In this document: positions 1-11,092 of the stretch, one piece after another
Numbering within the stretch: the first letter of the stretch is position 1
How the letters are laid out: each line of letters opens with the position of its first letter
DNA from: Pseudisothecium myosuroides
Lineage: Eukaryota > Streptophyta > Bryopsida > Hypnales > Lembophyllaceae
Reading direction: 5' to 3'
Assembly: GCA_951799445.1 (NCBI GenBank)
Contig: OX637288.1
Span: forward strand, 3,784,501-3,848,500
Length of the DNA: 64,000 nt
The notes under the pieces: generated by a model
The model's database searches: none
The model's input: the letters and a program-made list of their open reading frames with translations, nothing else
Told to the model about the DNA's origin: nothing
Position numbers and translations under genes: made by a program

Positions 1-647
1 CATTCTACTTGACAAAGAATATCATGCAAAGGTAACTTGTGCTTCATCACCCCATGTATCATTCCGTAGGTAAATCTTGGACAAATGCAGATAAGGGACG
101 CAATTGGATAATTGATGAATTTGAGTACGTATGTGTATCTATACAATCATATCATTCCATCATAGCGTCGATTATCTATCTTTTCTAGTGTGGTTGACTT
201 GGCAATAGCTATACTAGTGGTATTAATGTGACGTTGGAACACCAATCTATAATGTTGGAGCTTGGTGCTCCAAGACCATATTGGTACTAATATGGCACTA
301 GTACTACCGATGTTGGGGCAAGTTTTGACCAAATGATCTATTAATGGACATTTCAAAAATTTAATGGTATTTGAGTGCTATATTCACAATAGTGACATTA
401 CAAATCCTAATATCCATTCAATATTGGTAACTCACTTGTTTATGATAGTTGGCTAAGTACCAATATTTACATTCTTGAACTTAAGATGCAAGAGATGTCA
501 AAGAATTGGAGCATCTTGTATACCTCATGGGAATTTACAATAGAATCTAAGGTGTTTGCACCTCCTTTTAGAATGATACTTATATATTGAATTCTCTACA
601 ATGTCATTTTCTTATAATCAAGTTTCATTGGATATTGCTATTTGAAG

Positions 648-3600
648 GTGGCAGATTTTGGTATCACAAAACTTATGGAGGTGAAAGTTGAAGGAATAGT
701 GACACAACCCACAAGAGTGGTTGGAACTTGGGGTTACATGTCTCTAGAGTGAGTTTCATTCTTAATCCTTATACATATCATAAGATGAAAAAATAGGGTG
801 TTTTCTAACTTTTAGTCTTTTGAATTTTAAAGGTTAATCATCACAATTTCTTATATCCATTAGCTCTTTATGTAAGAGTAGATTACGAATTCTCAAATTT
901 TTATTGTAGCTTTAATTAAACTAATAGTACAACCGTTACAACATTTGTATCAACCACCCCTTGCCTTGCCTTAACCCCTAAAGTTCCATGACTATGTTTT
1001 CACCGAAAACACTCAAAAATTGCCATTTTTAGTATAAGTACCAAATTTTTGGAATTTTTTTTTGACACATGTAACCATAGGATCTTATAGTAAACTAGTT
1101 TTTGAAGATGTGGAAAAAATTTCAGAATTTTCCACCATGCGGATTGGAAGATATTAGCATTTGAATTGGCAAAAATCCTTTTTTTGTTCCTGCAAAAAAC
1201 AGGGCAGCTGCACTTTACAAGGTCACATTTGTATGAAAAAATGTCCAAAATGGTGGTGCTTCTTTGAATTATTTTTTTAAACAAGTTGGCTACATGCTTA
1301 AAAAATTTCAAATCATTTGGAATTGTACAACATATACAAAAAAATAGTAAGTAGAAAGAAGTAGAGAATGATCCAAAATACTAAATTGTTAAGAATTTAA
1401 TTATGGAATTGAAAAATGTCAATCCCAATGGTTGTAATGTTGTAATAAACAACCTAAATACTATGATTTTTTTTTTCAAAAAATATTAAAAATTGAGTTA
1501 AATAAACAACTTCAAAGTTTATTTTAGAGTAGAGAATCTGTAACTGCCCGCAAACTAAAAAACCTCATAACTTTTTATTCATTGGTCGAAATGGAATGAT
1601 TTAAAGCTTTCCAAATATATATAACCCTTAAAACCAATTTCAAATTTTTATTTTTAAAAAAAGTGATTTTTTCAGATTTGCCCGGACTGCCCTCTCGGTG
1701 AAAAAAGTAACATATTAGGCTATAACTTTAGACTCCTATTTCAAAATGTCATGAAATTAGTGCACATGAAAGATATTCCTCATCCCCACCTTCTATTAAA
1801 ATTTCAGCTTAAAATATGAAAATCTCTAGTCACACGTATCAGCCCAAAATTGCTATGTTGCTAAAAAGAGTAGGTTGGTCCTTTAGGGGTTAAGAAACAT
1901 AAAATTTTGATTAGTTTGGCAGATGGGGATTTTAAATTCAACAATGCTTCTTGATTTTGGCTAAAAGCTTACAACTTGTCTTATTTAGCTTCTACTACAT
2001 GCTAAGCAACATCATCTAGACACAAAACAAATATATATATATTTCTTATCAACTTCCCTCCTTTGCTTTGGATATAGTTCATCAAAAGACTTTATTGTGA
2101 AGATGAATACATGACCATTTATACTGTTAATGAGTTTTTTTGTTTTTTTTGTTTTTTTTGTTATGGTGAGATATCTAGAACCATGTGTCCTCTAGTCATA
2201 TTCTTAGTATTGTTAAAAATCTCTTTGCAAGGAGGGGTGCATGGACAATGTTTTAGGACATTTAGACCTATAGTATGAGAATTATGTTTTTTTGATTTAT
2301 TTTTTAATTAAAATTTTAAATAAATTCTCTTTTACTTTGGAAACACAAGGTTTCACTATTTTTTACTTTGAGCCAATGGCACACGATTACACTAATCCAA
2401 ATGGTTGAAACCATAAGATTGGGTTCGTTGAGATTGTGTGCATTATTATTACAATAGCGGTCTTGGGTTTCAGGTATGCGCAATTTGGAGAGGTGTCCCC
2501 CATGTTGGACGTCTATTCTTTTGGAGTGGTTCTATTTGAGCTTTTGTCTGGAAGAGAAGCCATTATTCGAGGGGGAGCCTTGAGCTTCATTGAAGATTTC
2601 ATTTCTAGCATAGCTCGTCCAAAAGAGGAGCAAAGGACTCTCGTTAGTTTTGTACGTGAATCCTAACTAACTCCTTTGTAAGATCTCATGAGCTTTTCAT
2701 TTATGTTGTTGATGTGGATTAGCTCGTGCATTCATGCATAGGATCATGGTCAAGGATAAAGGTAATTACACTTTAATCTTCTATAAATAAGCATTTGAGC
2801 ATAGTTCATATTATTATAAAGTTGCCTACATTTTTTGTTGGGCCTTGTTGGTAGCTGAAAGGGGATTCTAGATTTTTGTAACATGCATTTTTTGAACACA
2901 ATATGAATAGACTATGAAACTTTGAAGTGCTAAAAATAGGATGCTTGAATCCAGAAGCGACCCTAGGTTCTCATATATAGAAGCCGTACATTTCAGGAAA
3001 AAAATTTAGAGGTCAACTTTGGAAACAAATTGGAACTAAACAAAACTTTGTAGACTTGGTTCAAAATCTACTTAGTTCCCGAGTAGATGAGCACCCATAT
3101 GTCAAGGAATAGTTTATTTATCAAGACTAAGATATAATATAATCAATCAATTCTAATAGAGCTACTTTAATTAAAATGGAACGTCAATCTTCCCAAAAAG
3201 CCTAGGGAGGAATGCTCCATCATTTGTTGGGTATCATTAGAAAGAAAGAAACCTTTATTATAAATTGTTTGGAAAGGTATGTAGTCTAAGAGTCACTCAT
3301 TCTATCTCTTTGTTTGTGTCCATTAATTGGTTGGAGTTTCTCTTTCTTATGGAATTTGTGCTAGTAAAATATTATTTGCCATATAATACACGTCATCATG
3401 CAAATTAAACCAAACTCTACTTTGGTTATATAAAATTGAATACAATAAACTAGAGGATCGCCATCCATTCTCAGGGAAATTCCACGGCCTAAGCTTGGGC
3501 ATGACTGGGAGCATTTCCTTCCTCTACCACAGTCACTGTATGGGAAGCAAAGAACCAGGGCTCACCAAATACAACACTCCAAACACACCTTGCCAGTCCC

Positions 3601-4681
3601 GCTATATGTTGGCTTTGCATGCTTTATTGTCGTGATCCTCTTCACCAATATAATAGTATTTTAGTGCTAGTTAGGCTACAAAATAGTAATTTGTGGTGTA
3701 GTGACTTGTCAGGTGTGGGGATTTGTAAGAGTGTGGTGGAGATGGGTGAGTAGTGAGACGAGACCAAAGACAAATTAAAAGGGTTGCCTAGAGCCCATTC
3801 TCCAAGCCTTGTTTCAAAGGAATGGCTAGCAATGCTCTAAAAGTCTTGGAGAATGAAGTCTGCTTGTGGAGTTTTTTCTAACGTAAGTGTTGTGATATAC
3901 CTCCAATTTGATCTTGTATTGAAGTCTCCAAATGGAAAAGAGAGTTTACCAAGGTTTATGGATCCTAACTTTGGAGATGATTACCCTGAATATGGAACAT
4001 GGAAGGTTATGTCTTCTCCAATAATCTTCATCTCTGTTATTTACCCCTATGTGCCTAAATGAGCACTTCCACACCTTTAGGAATTGAAAAAATTAGTTAG
4101 AAATTAAGCTCTAGAAAAGGGGTACAAATAGAACGATCAAACTATCTCTATTTTGATCAAAGTAATACTACTGGCTCCGTCCTAAAATGATTGTTCACTT
4201 TGAATGACATGTTTTTTAAGGTTGTTTTGAGTAGGTCGTATGGATACTTTTTGGTTTATAATTTTATTTAGGTTGCAATGAACCCAAGCAATGTTCTTCA
4301 TTGATTTTAGTGATATAAAATTTAGAACCTTTCTTAATTATGAGTTTCTCACAATATGATTGATGAAATTAAATCTAAAAAACTACCAACCAAATTGTGG
4401 ACAATCATTTCAAGACAGAGAGGAGTACATTTCTAAAATTATTATAATTTACACTTAACTTTCAAAAAGGACTATTTTATTTTTAGCTTGGCCACTAAAG
4501 GGTTAAGATTGTAAGTTCTCCATATTCCTTGCAAGGTGTCTAAATTGTTGACATGGACTTGCAGTTGGCCCAATTAGCAGGAGCGTGCACTCAAGAACTC
4601 CCCAACAAGCGACCAACTATGCGGAATGCCGTAGTAGCACTCATGACATTGTCATCAACACCACAAGACTGGGACATTTGA
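648..4681 (+). CDS. LysM-type receptor-like kinase, C-terminal kinase half (partial at left edge, possibly decaying)
   Basis: This encodes the C-terminal part of a protein kinase whose wording is that of plant LysM receptor kinases (CERK1/LYK), plasma-membrane receptors for chitin and related oligosaccharides. Proposed exons are 648-748, 2474-2651, 3859-4005 and 4565-4681, and phases agree across junctions. Visible motifs are the Mg-binding loop (VADFG), the activation-segment end GTWGYMSLE, then [24 protein letters not shown], and a tail ending [11 protein letters not shown] before TGA, all in the family order. The glycine loop, catalytic lysine and HRD loop must lie left of the window; I see no exon in 1-647. 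Oddities: the APE-type motif reads SLE instead of PPE, and the third exon has no AG where the family alignment would start it. The usable AG at 3857-3858 adds about 17 residues. A recently damaged copy is possible. Confidence 0.72.
970..1894. mobile_element. Terminal-inverted-repeat element, TTAACCCC-end family, in kinase intron
   Basis: Perfect 14-base inverted ends CTTAACCCCTAAAG (970-983 and the complement at 1881-1894) bound 925 bases of AT-rich sequence without a coding frame. It lies wholly inside the first visible intron of the receptor-kinase gene. The same end motif recurs on other elements in this window (8992, 9766, 26869, 56406), so I treat it as a non-autonomous DNA element. No clear target-site duplication was found. 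Confidence 0.5.
4171..4425. mobile_element. Stowaway-type MITE (Tc1/mariner superfamily)
   Basis: A 255-base element flanked by TA on both sides (4169-4170 and 4426-4427). The left end CTGGCTCCGTCCTAAAATGA and the right end, read on the minus strand as CTCCTCTCTGTCTTGAAATG, both match the classic Stowaway terminus CTCCCTCCGT. Both run on into a shared TGATTGTYCAC-like stretch. There is no coding capacity. It sits in the last intron of the receptor-kinase gene (4006-4564). Confidence 0.88.
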
Positions 4682-5170
4682 GCTTCCACAAAAAATATTT
4701 CCGGTAGTACCACAATAACTACGTGAATGGTTAACTCAGATTATATTTCCTATAGAATGTTGCCAGAATCTCAGGCAAGTTTAATTGTAAGTGAATGAAG
4801 AGGCTGCCCTTTGCATTCCAAGACAATCAAATGAAATCTACAAAGAATTGGTCATCATGGTTTGGAAATGGATTTATCTTGTGAAACTATGGATCTTTTG
4901 CAAGAGGATTTACGAGAAACAAATCATTGCAACTCCTGTTGTGCTTGCTTTTAACCCTTGAGTGTTTCAACGCCTCAAATTTGGCCTCCTAAAATTAAAA
5001 GATTGTCTTGTTAATATACAATTATGAATTCACTATCACAAAAGACTTCAAATCCATTAAGCAGACTAAAGAGGTATAATAGTCTTTACTACAAATACAA
5101 TACATGTAATAATCAATCTCCATAGACTAAAATTGTGGAAGGTGCCCTATGCCTCTTGTAAAGATCTCCG
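4682..5170. other. Non-coding stretch downstream of the kinase gene
   Basis: AT-rich sequence following the kinase stop codon, probably the 3' untranslated region and spacer. I see no open frame with protein-like composition and no repeat structure here. Confidence 0.4.
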
Positions 5171-5373
5171 CACTACAAGAAAAAGGGGTGTTTTAAGTAT
5201 AGTTCTAGTAATATAATCTTATAAGTAATGACCTTTTAAGGAGATTTTTAATAAAATTTTACTAGAAATACATGTGTTTTCAGTAATTTTTATTAAAAAT
5301 CTCCTTAAAAGATCATTATTTGTAGGACCATACTACTAGGATTGTACTTAAAACACCCCTTTCTCTTGTAGTG
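5171..5373. mobile_element. CACTA-end MITE (En/Spm-type termini), nearly full-length hairpin
   Basis: The 203-base element begins CACTACAAGAAAAAGGGGTG and ends with the near-perfect complement, finishing CTTGTAGTG. This is the hallmark terminus of CACTA (En/Spm) transposons. Inner arms are also complementary: the stretch around 5229-5258 pairs with 5289-5320, so almost the whole element can fold on itself. Flanking triplets are CCG and CCA, an imperfect 3-base duplication. There is no coding capacity, so it would depend on a transposase elsewhere. Confidence 0.87.
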
Positions 5374-6585
5374 CCAGTATAATATCTGCTAGTGCCAAAA
5401 AAATAAAACACAGTTAGTAAGTGTATTAATTCAAAGGTGTCAAATAGGGGATGCTAAAACCATCAGGGGCCTAATCTCATCTTCTATATTGTCCCCTATT
5501 TCCACAGCAATTGATCAGTTCATAAACTTGGTCAACAACCACTTAAGGTAGCCGACCCATTTCCAACCACTTAAGCAATTACGCATGTCTAGAGTGTGTG
5601 TATCTTGGTTGATATTTTTTTGCTGTGTACAGAAATATAATTTGGAAGGATTCTAAATTTTTTTCAAGTTTTTTAACTCAAAATATAATTACCCTGAATT
5701 TTTTCATCGAAGATTTTGTTCGGCCTATATTGGTCATATAGGTCACCCTATTTTGACCACGAGCCAGTTGCAAAATCAACCAAGGACTCATTGCAATATT
5801 AAGAATCTTGTAGCCAATCATATTGCACCACAATTGCACCACAACTGATCACTATTCAACTTTAACTGTACGAATAGAGAGCAACTTACACTGTGGAAAT
5901 GGTGTGTATATGAGATCAGAAATGGATCGGCTATCTTATATTGATCTTTCAATCCCACTGTCAAACTGTACAAGAAGTAGATATACAGTGATAAATATTG
6001 ATTTCACCAAATTTGGCTATTTTATCAAAGTGATCCCTTTACAACTCTATACTAATTTTCCAAAAGTCACATTCCTAAATATGTTAAAATGATTTAAGTA
6101 ACGCAAATACCATCCCTCACCTTCTGCAAAGTACTTTAGCATTGTGACCACATATTTATATGACATAAGCCGTAACCTTTAAACTCTGAAAAGAAAAAAA
6201 TAGAAGGTCAAAATATTACTTGATTGAGTAGACCACTTGTCCAACTACCCAAAGTATGCCAAATTTGGTCAAACAAACCGGATCATGCATGAGCACCCCA
6301 ATACACAACTTTGAAGACCTTTAACCCTTACGTCCCCAAACTTCTATATCAATAGGAGTTTGAATGAATTATTCAAAAACTTAAAGGAAAGTAAAAAAGT
6401 GTACCACTAGGAACAAGAAAGCACAATCAACTTTAATATTGTGCAATAGAAAATATGTTTTGGAAGTTCCTATAGTCAATTGTTAATTTTAGAAGTATAT
6501 ATCCTATTTTAAACTTGTCCACTTAGGGATTATGTGCAAATAACGAGGACCAGGCAAGGTCATGTATGTATATGTCTAAATTGAA
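5374..6585. other. AT-rich spacer, nothing recognised
   Basis: No convincing gene. A short frame at 5823-6092 has no recognisable motif and no splice context. An isolated CTTTAACCCTTA motif near 6319-6330 resembles the termini of the TTTAACCC-end elements, but I found no partner end. Confidence 0.35.
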
Positions 6586-7520
6586 AAAGCAATGGTATTG
6601 CAAGGCTTTATAGACGTATAGTCTAGGAAAAAAATTCTCAATGAATAGACCTGCCTTCAATAGCTGGTCCTTGCCAGAAAAAAAATTGAATTTTTTTCAA
6701 GAAGAAGTTGTGGTACCTACAAGGTAGTTCCAATATAGTGCTGATCATTTGAGAAAAAATACAGTACTCAAATATTTAAACTCTCGAGAATGGCTATACA
6801 GTCGAGTAAGCAAATCAAATTTGTACTTAATTAGGTCCAATTATTCCTTGCAATACCGCAAGGAAATTTGTATGTTCAGCTTCAAAAGAAAATTGAAGAC
6901 AAACTCAATGGCTTGAAAGGCCTTAAACGGCAAGTCCCTATTTTAAAATAATTTGAATTCTTGTCAATACCAAATTGCGGTTGCGCAAGGCTGTCAAGAT
7001 ACTAATCATTATATTTGCAATTTATTTATTCAGCTTTGGAAAAAAATGAAGACAAACTCAACAAATTGACCCATCAACAATTACTAAGAGAATTGGACCA
7101 CCCTCTTTGGCTGCTTGGTGAAGTACAATTTTTTTTTATTGAAAGCCACCTACTCCTTGAAGTACTACAAGGCAATTTCTACAATCAGCTTCAATTTAAA
7201 TAACAATTGCAGACAAACTTGACAAATTGTCCCTCTTTGATTGGCAACTCATTGTCTTAAGAAATTTGAATTCTTGTCAAAATGAGATTGTGGTACCGCA
7301 AGGCAGTCTCAATGCTGATCTTTGGAAAAAAAAATTGAATATTAAGAATTGGACTATACTCTCAATGGCTGATTGATGAAGAAAAAAATTTGATCTCAAT
7401 CTTGAATCTTAAAAAGATTTATCATAATTAATGTCAACAAATTGTCATGCCATAAATGGCAGGTCTTGTCTACATAAAAAATTTATTTTTGTGAAAAAGA
7501 GATTACAATACCGCAAGACA
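6586..7520. repeat. Degenerate direct-repeat array (unit about 120-140 bases)
   Basis: A motif of the form TACCGCAAGG(C)AATTT recurs in the same orientation near 6588, 6713, 6853, 6972, 7164, 7288 and 7508. It is often followed by a TGATCTTTGGAAAAAAATTGA-like or CAGCTTCAA tract and by GAAGACAAACTCAACAAATTG. Spacings are mostly 119-140 bases, with larger gaps where a unit seems lost. Similarity between units is low, so this is an old array. Whether it was once coding cannot be decided: a 62-residue frame at 7015-7203 covers part of one unit. Confidence 0.5.
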
Positions 7521-8991
7521 ATTTTGACTTTGATCTTTATAATAAAAATTAAAACAATGAAAGTTAGAATTTGACCACCCTCAATGGTTGGTTGGGTAAG
7601 GTGAATAATTTGAACTAAGGTCCAATTTTGCTCTATGGTTCAGAAAGACAACACCGATGTATTGCAGTCCAAATAAATTGAAGACAGATTGGACAACATG
7701 ATCCAACTTCAAAGGCCTTCAATGAGAGCATCTAAAACATGATGAAAATTTGAATTCAAAATTCTAACAGACACTGCTATGATGCAAATGGCAAGCACAA
7801 TGATACGACTTCCAAATTAGGTGCCTTGAATTTCTTCTCTGCCATGAGAAGTTCTTTTGCGATATCGCAACTAATATTCTAAAGTCCACTTCAAGATAAT
7901 GAAGAGAAATCAGAGCTTTGTTTAAATCGCTTTGAAAGCTCCAAATCAAGGTAAGTGCTAAGAATCAAGACATACAAAGAAGGTTCAAGTCAGAAAGGCC
8001 AACGTTGAGATTGAAGATTGCGGCCACTGTATTCCACAGAATAGACATAGAGGTAGTGCGTATTGTATATCTAGCAAACATTTTGAGGAATTATTGCATA
8101 CTTGATCTCAAAATTGCTTCTTCTTCCTTATCACGCATTTGCTTGACTACGGCCCCTGCTCATCCCACTTCTTCTTACTAGCAAAGGCGCTCCTTTTTGA
8201 TTGTCGATTTGCAATGACGACATCCTGCAAATCAAGAATGAGAAAGTCACATCCTCACAAATTTCACATCTGATCAAACTTTCTATGATCTAACTGATTT
8301 AGATAAACCAATGGGGGCGATGTGTAGGTTTTGAAATTCAGTCTGCAAGCAAGTATCCTTGGACTGCCAAATCTTTGTTGTAGGTGGAATGTCAAATCTC
8401 ACAGGTTTTCGCAAGAGCTAGGACAACAGCTGAAACACTAAGAATATGAAGAGGATGAAAGACCCACCCCACTCCAACACTATTGTAGGACTAAAATTTT
8501 GATTCTATATTAAAGGTGCTTTACATTTAGGCCTAAGCCAAGAAATTCAAAAATTTCAAGCACTCTCATTTGTCAAGTTGAGAACATTTTAAATCTCTTC
8601 AAGAAAGTGATGAGAATATTTATGCATTCTTAGCTTCAATTGGCCATATTATAAAGAACCATTCATTAGTGATGTAGTATGATATAGAGCCCAAGATTTA
8701 CTTCAAATTTAAAATTCTTTTACCAATTCAAATTGAAAAATATTTAAAAAGTTGTGGAATGTTTTGTATATTTGTTTTTTAGTCCTATGGAATTGATGTC
8801 ATTATTTTAGTGCTTGACAATGGTTAAAAAGCACATGTTAGGAAACATTGACTAAGATGCATAAAACACTTTGGTCCTTGTTTGTATTTGGAGTTGCAAA
8901 AGTAAGATCAATACTCCAATTTGAACATGCCTAAAATTGAGTAGATTGTATGAATCAACTATGAGTTGTTGTCATTTTAAAATAGCACAAA
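7521..8991. other. Non-coding spacer
   Basis: Continuation of the AT-rich region, with weaker echoes of the upstream repeat array to about 7900. I see no credible gene, RNA or mobile-element end. Confidence 0.35.
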
Positions 8992-9560
8992 GTTAACCCC
9001 TTAAGAACCATGAGTGCAGATTTTGAACAATAAATGAACGGACAAGTTCATTGAAATGCATTTTTTCATCCATTAATTGTTTTGGAAGATTTTTGTAGAA
9101 ATTCTTTAACATTTGTATGGTATAGATTATGAAGATTTTGCTTTGCAAATATGCTATAATTCAAAAGGTATTAGTAGGTCTAGCCTCAAAAAGTAACTTT
9201 TTTAGTTTAAAAAATGATCCTTTAAAAACGACTTGAATCAAAAAATAAAATAAAAATCTTCAAAAATCAGTATAACTAGAACTAAGCATTATAAACTTAT
9301 AGAAACAAAATCCTTGCAAAAATCATAAGTATTCAATTTGCAATTGATTTTAGAAAGAATTTTCAATATCTGGCTTCAAATTTTATTGTAAAATATTGGT
9401 TTGTGTAATTGTTGATCTAACCGAATGGATGTGATCTATAAATCATATTTTACCACTATTGTTTAAGAGTCATCATTAAAATATTATTTTAAGTTGCGTT
9501 TTATAATAGATCTTTATAATTTTGAAAATTTGGACAACCCCCCGGTCCTTTAGGGATTAA
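8992..9560. mobile_element. Probable TTAACCCC-end inverted-repeat element
   Basis: The left end GTTAACCCCTTAAGAACCATGA and the right end GGTCCTTTAGGGATTAAAT are imperfect inverted copies of each other. Both match the ends of the element at 970-1894, including the CCATGA that follows the left terminus. The interior is AT-rich and non-coding. Boundaries are approximate because the ends have diverged. Confidence 0.4.
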
Positions 9561-9765
9561 ATAAGAATTCAAATGCAATCAAGAAGAAGAATTGACATGA
9601 TTGAGTTCAATGAAGGCCAAAAATGAGAGTTACAAATACAACATACCATGACTTTTGAAGTACTTTTATTATTACAATTTGAAAATCAAATATGCATATC
9701 CCATTGAAAAAGTTGAAACTCTAGGTGGTGAGATTGTGTTTGTGCCATTTGCATGATATCCTATA

Positions 9766-9992
9766 TTTAACCCTTAAAGGATGGGCCGGTAGAAATTATC
9801 CCTTTGGCTACCAAGTGAATCATAATTGGTTTAAGAAAATCCAAAAGCACTTAGTAGAAGTCAAACTATAGTACAAAACCTCCCTTTTTCACACGAAATT
9901 CTAAGGATGGATAATTATACTTCTATCCTATATAGAAAGATTCTTTGTCATTCATTGGCTAAAAAACAATTGCGGCATCCTTAAGGATTAAA
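9766..9992. mobile_element. TTTAACCC-end MITE, 227 bases
   Basis: Inverted termini TTTAACCCTTAAAGGATG and CATCCTTAAGGATTAAA are flanked by TA on each side (9764-9765, 9993-9994), compatible with a TA target duplication. The interior is clearly related, in the same order, to the two tandem units at 56406-56627 and 56628-56847. Shared blocks include GAAATYATCC, AAAAGCACT, GAAGTCAAACTATAGTA and TTGTCATTCATTGG-like sequence. This shows a dispersed family rather than chance palindromes. Confidence 0.65.
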
Positions 9993-10060
9993 TACGATTT
10001 CTTGTGACCTCCATAGTTTTTATCTTTTAACTTGCTTCAAGATGAGAAATATTTCAGTTA

Positions 10061-10369
10061 AGGTAGCAACACCCATAATCATCATTGTACCCATAACGAT
10101 CACCCCTAAAATCTTGGAAAATCTGTAGAAGTGAATAGATATGATTACAAGGATGTACTACATTTGAATTATCATACCCTAATGTTGGTATTAAGTGCAT
10201 TTGCAGTTGGCTCTTCAAAAATTCATACCTGATTCTCACAATATCCAAACAATACATTTAAAAGTGCACATGCATTACTTTTCTCTTGCTAATAGGATCC
10301 TATATTTTGCTGGATGTTTATTAATAATGTTCAAAATCCTTAAGTTGACAGTTTTGGGTGTTGCTACCT
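10061..10369. mobile_element. TIR element with AGGTAGCAAC termini (TA-target type)
   Basis: A perfect 15-16 base terminal inverted repeat AGGTAGCAACACCCA is paired with TGGGTGTTGCTACCT, 309 bases overall. The left flank is TA and the right flank TG, so a TA duplication may have mutated. The first bases resemble the termini of the element at 63237-63562 (AGGTAACAGG). Small open frames inside are not protein-like. Confidence 0.62.
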
Positions 10370-11092
10370 TGTCCTAAGTCCAAATCCGAATAGTCTTGTG
10401 GTAACTTTTTACAAATTTTTATATGCTTCTAATGATAATAATTTCTTGTTATCATCCATATCAATCATTCATAATGTATTTGATTTGCCCGGTCTGTCTA
10501 AGTTTACCACGTGTATTGAGGAATCTGACATAATTTTAAATCGACAGATTGATTTCACCGACAACACAAACGCAGGAAACACATGGCAAAGCAATGAAGC
10601 CCAATTTTGGGGGGACGCCCATGCACAAGCGTGCTCCGATCAGCGTCCGGGAAATATTTTCAAAATTTAGGCCAGAAGTTGGCTGCTCAAGAGTATGTCC
10701 AACCAAGTCTTTATTTTTTATTTTTCCATCTAATCAAACTGGTCATTTACCTTTAGTAGTGAATTTAAACCGGTTAATTTTCCTCTCATCTTATACTTGA
10801 ACTAGCTCATTTTCCTTTTATATGACATATGAATCAGTTGAATTTCTTTTCACAATTAATTTGAACTCACTGATATGCAAAATTTCATTTCTACAAAAAT
10901 ACATAATTACATGTACATGCAAAAACTTTGTCAAAAAGGAAATGTCTTTGGCAGAAGTTGAATCTGGAAATTAACTCCTCAAATAGTTGAAGACCAAAGA
11001 CTTAGCCTTACTAAAATACAAAGCTCAAATTCTTAAGAGAAATGGGGCTTTGTATTTTTGAAGGGCTCCTATCTACAAAAGCATCATAACAA
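10370..11092. other. Spacer, nothing recognised
   Basis: Two overlapping short frames (10398-10670 and 10549-10800) lie here. Neither has a recognisable motif, homologous look or splice context, so I do not call a gene. Confidence 0.3.
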
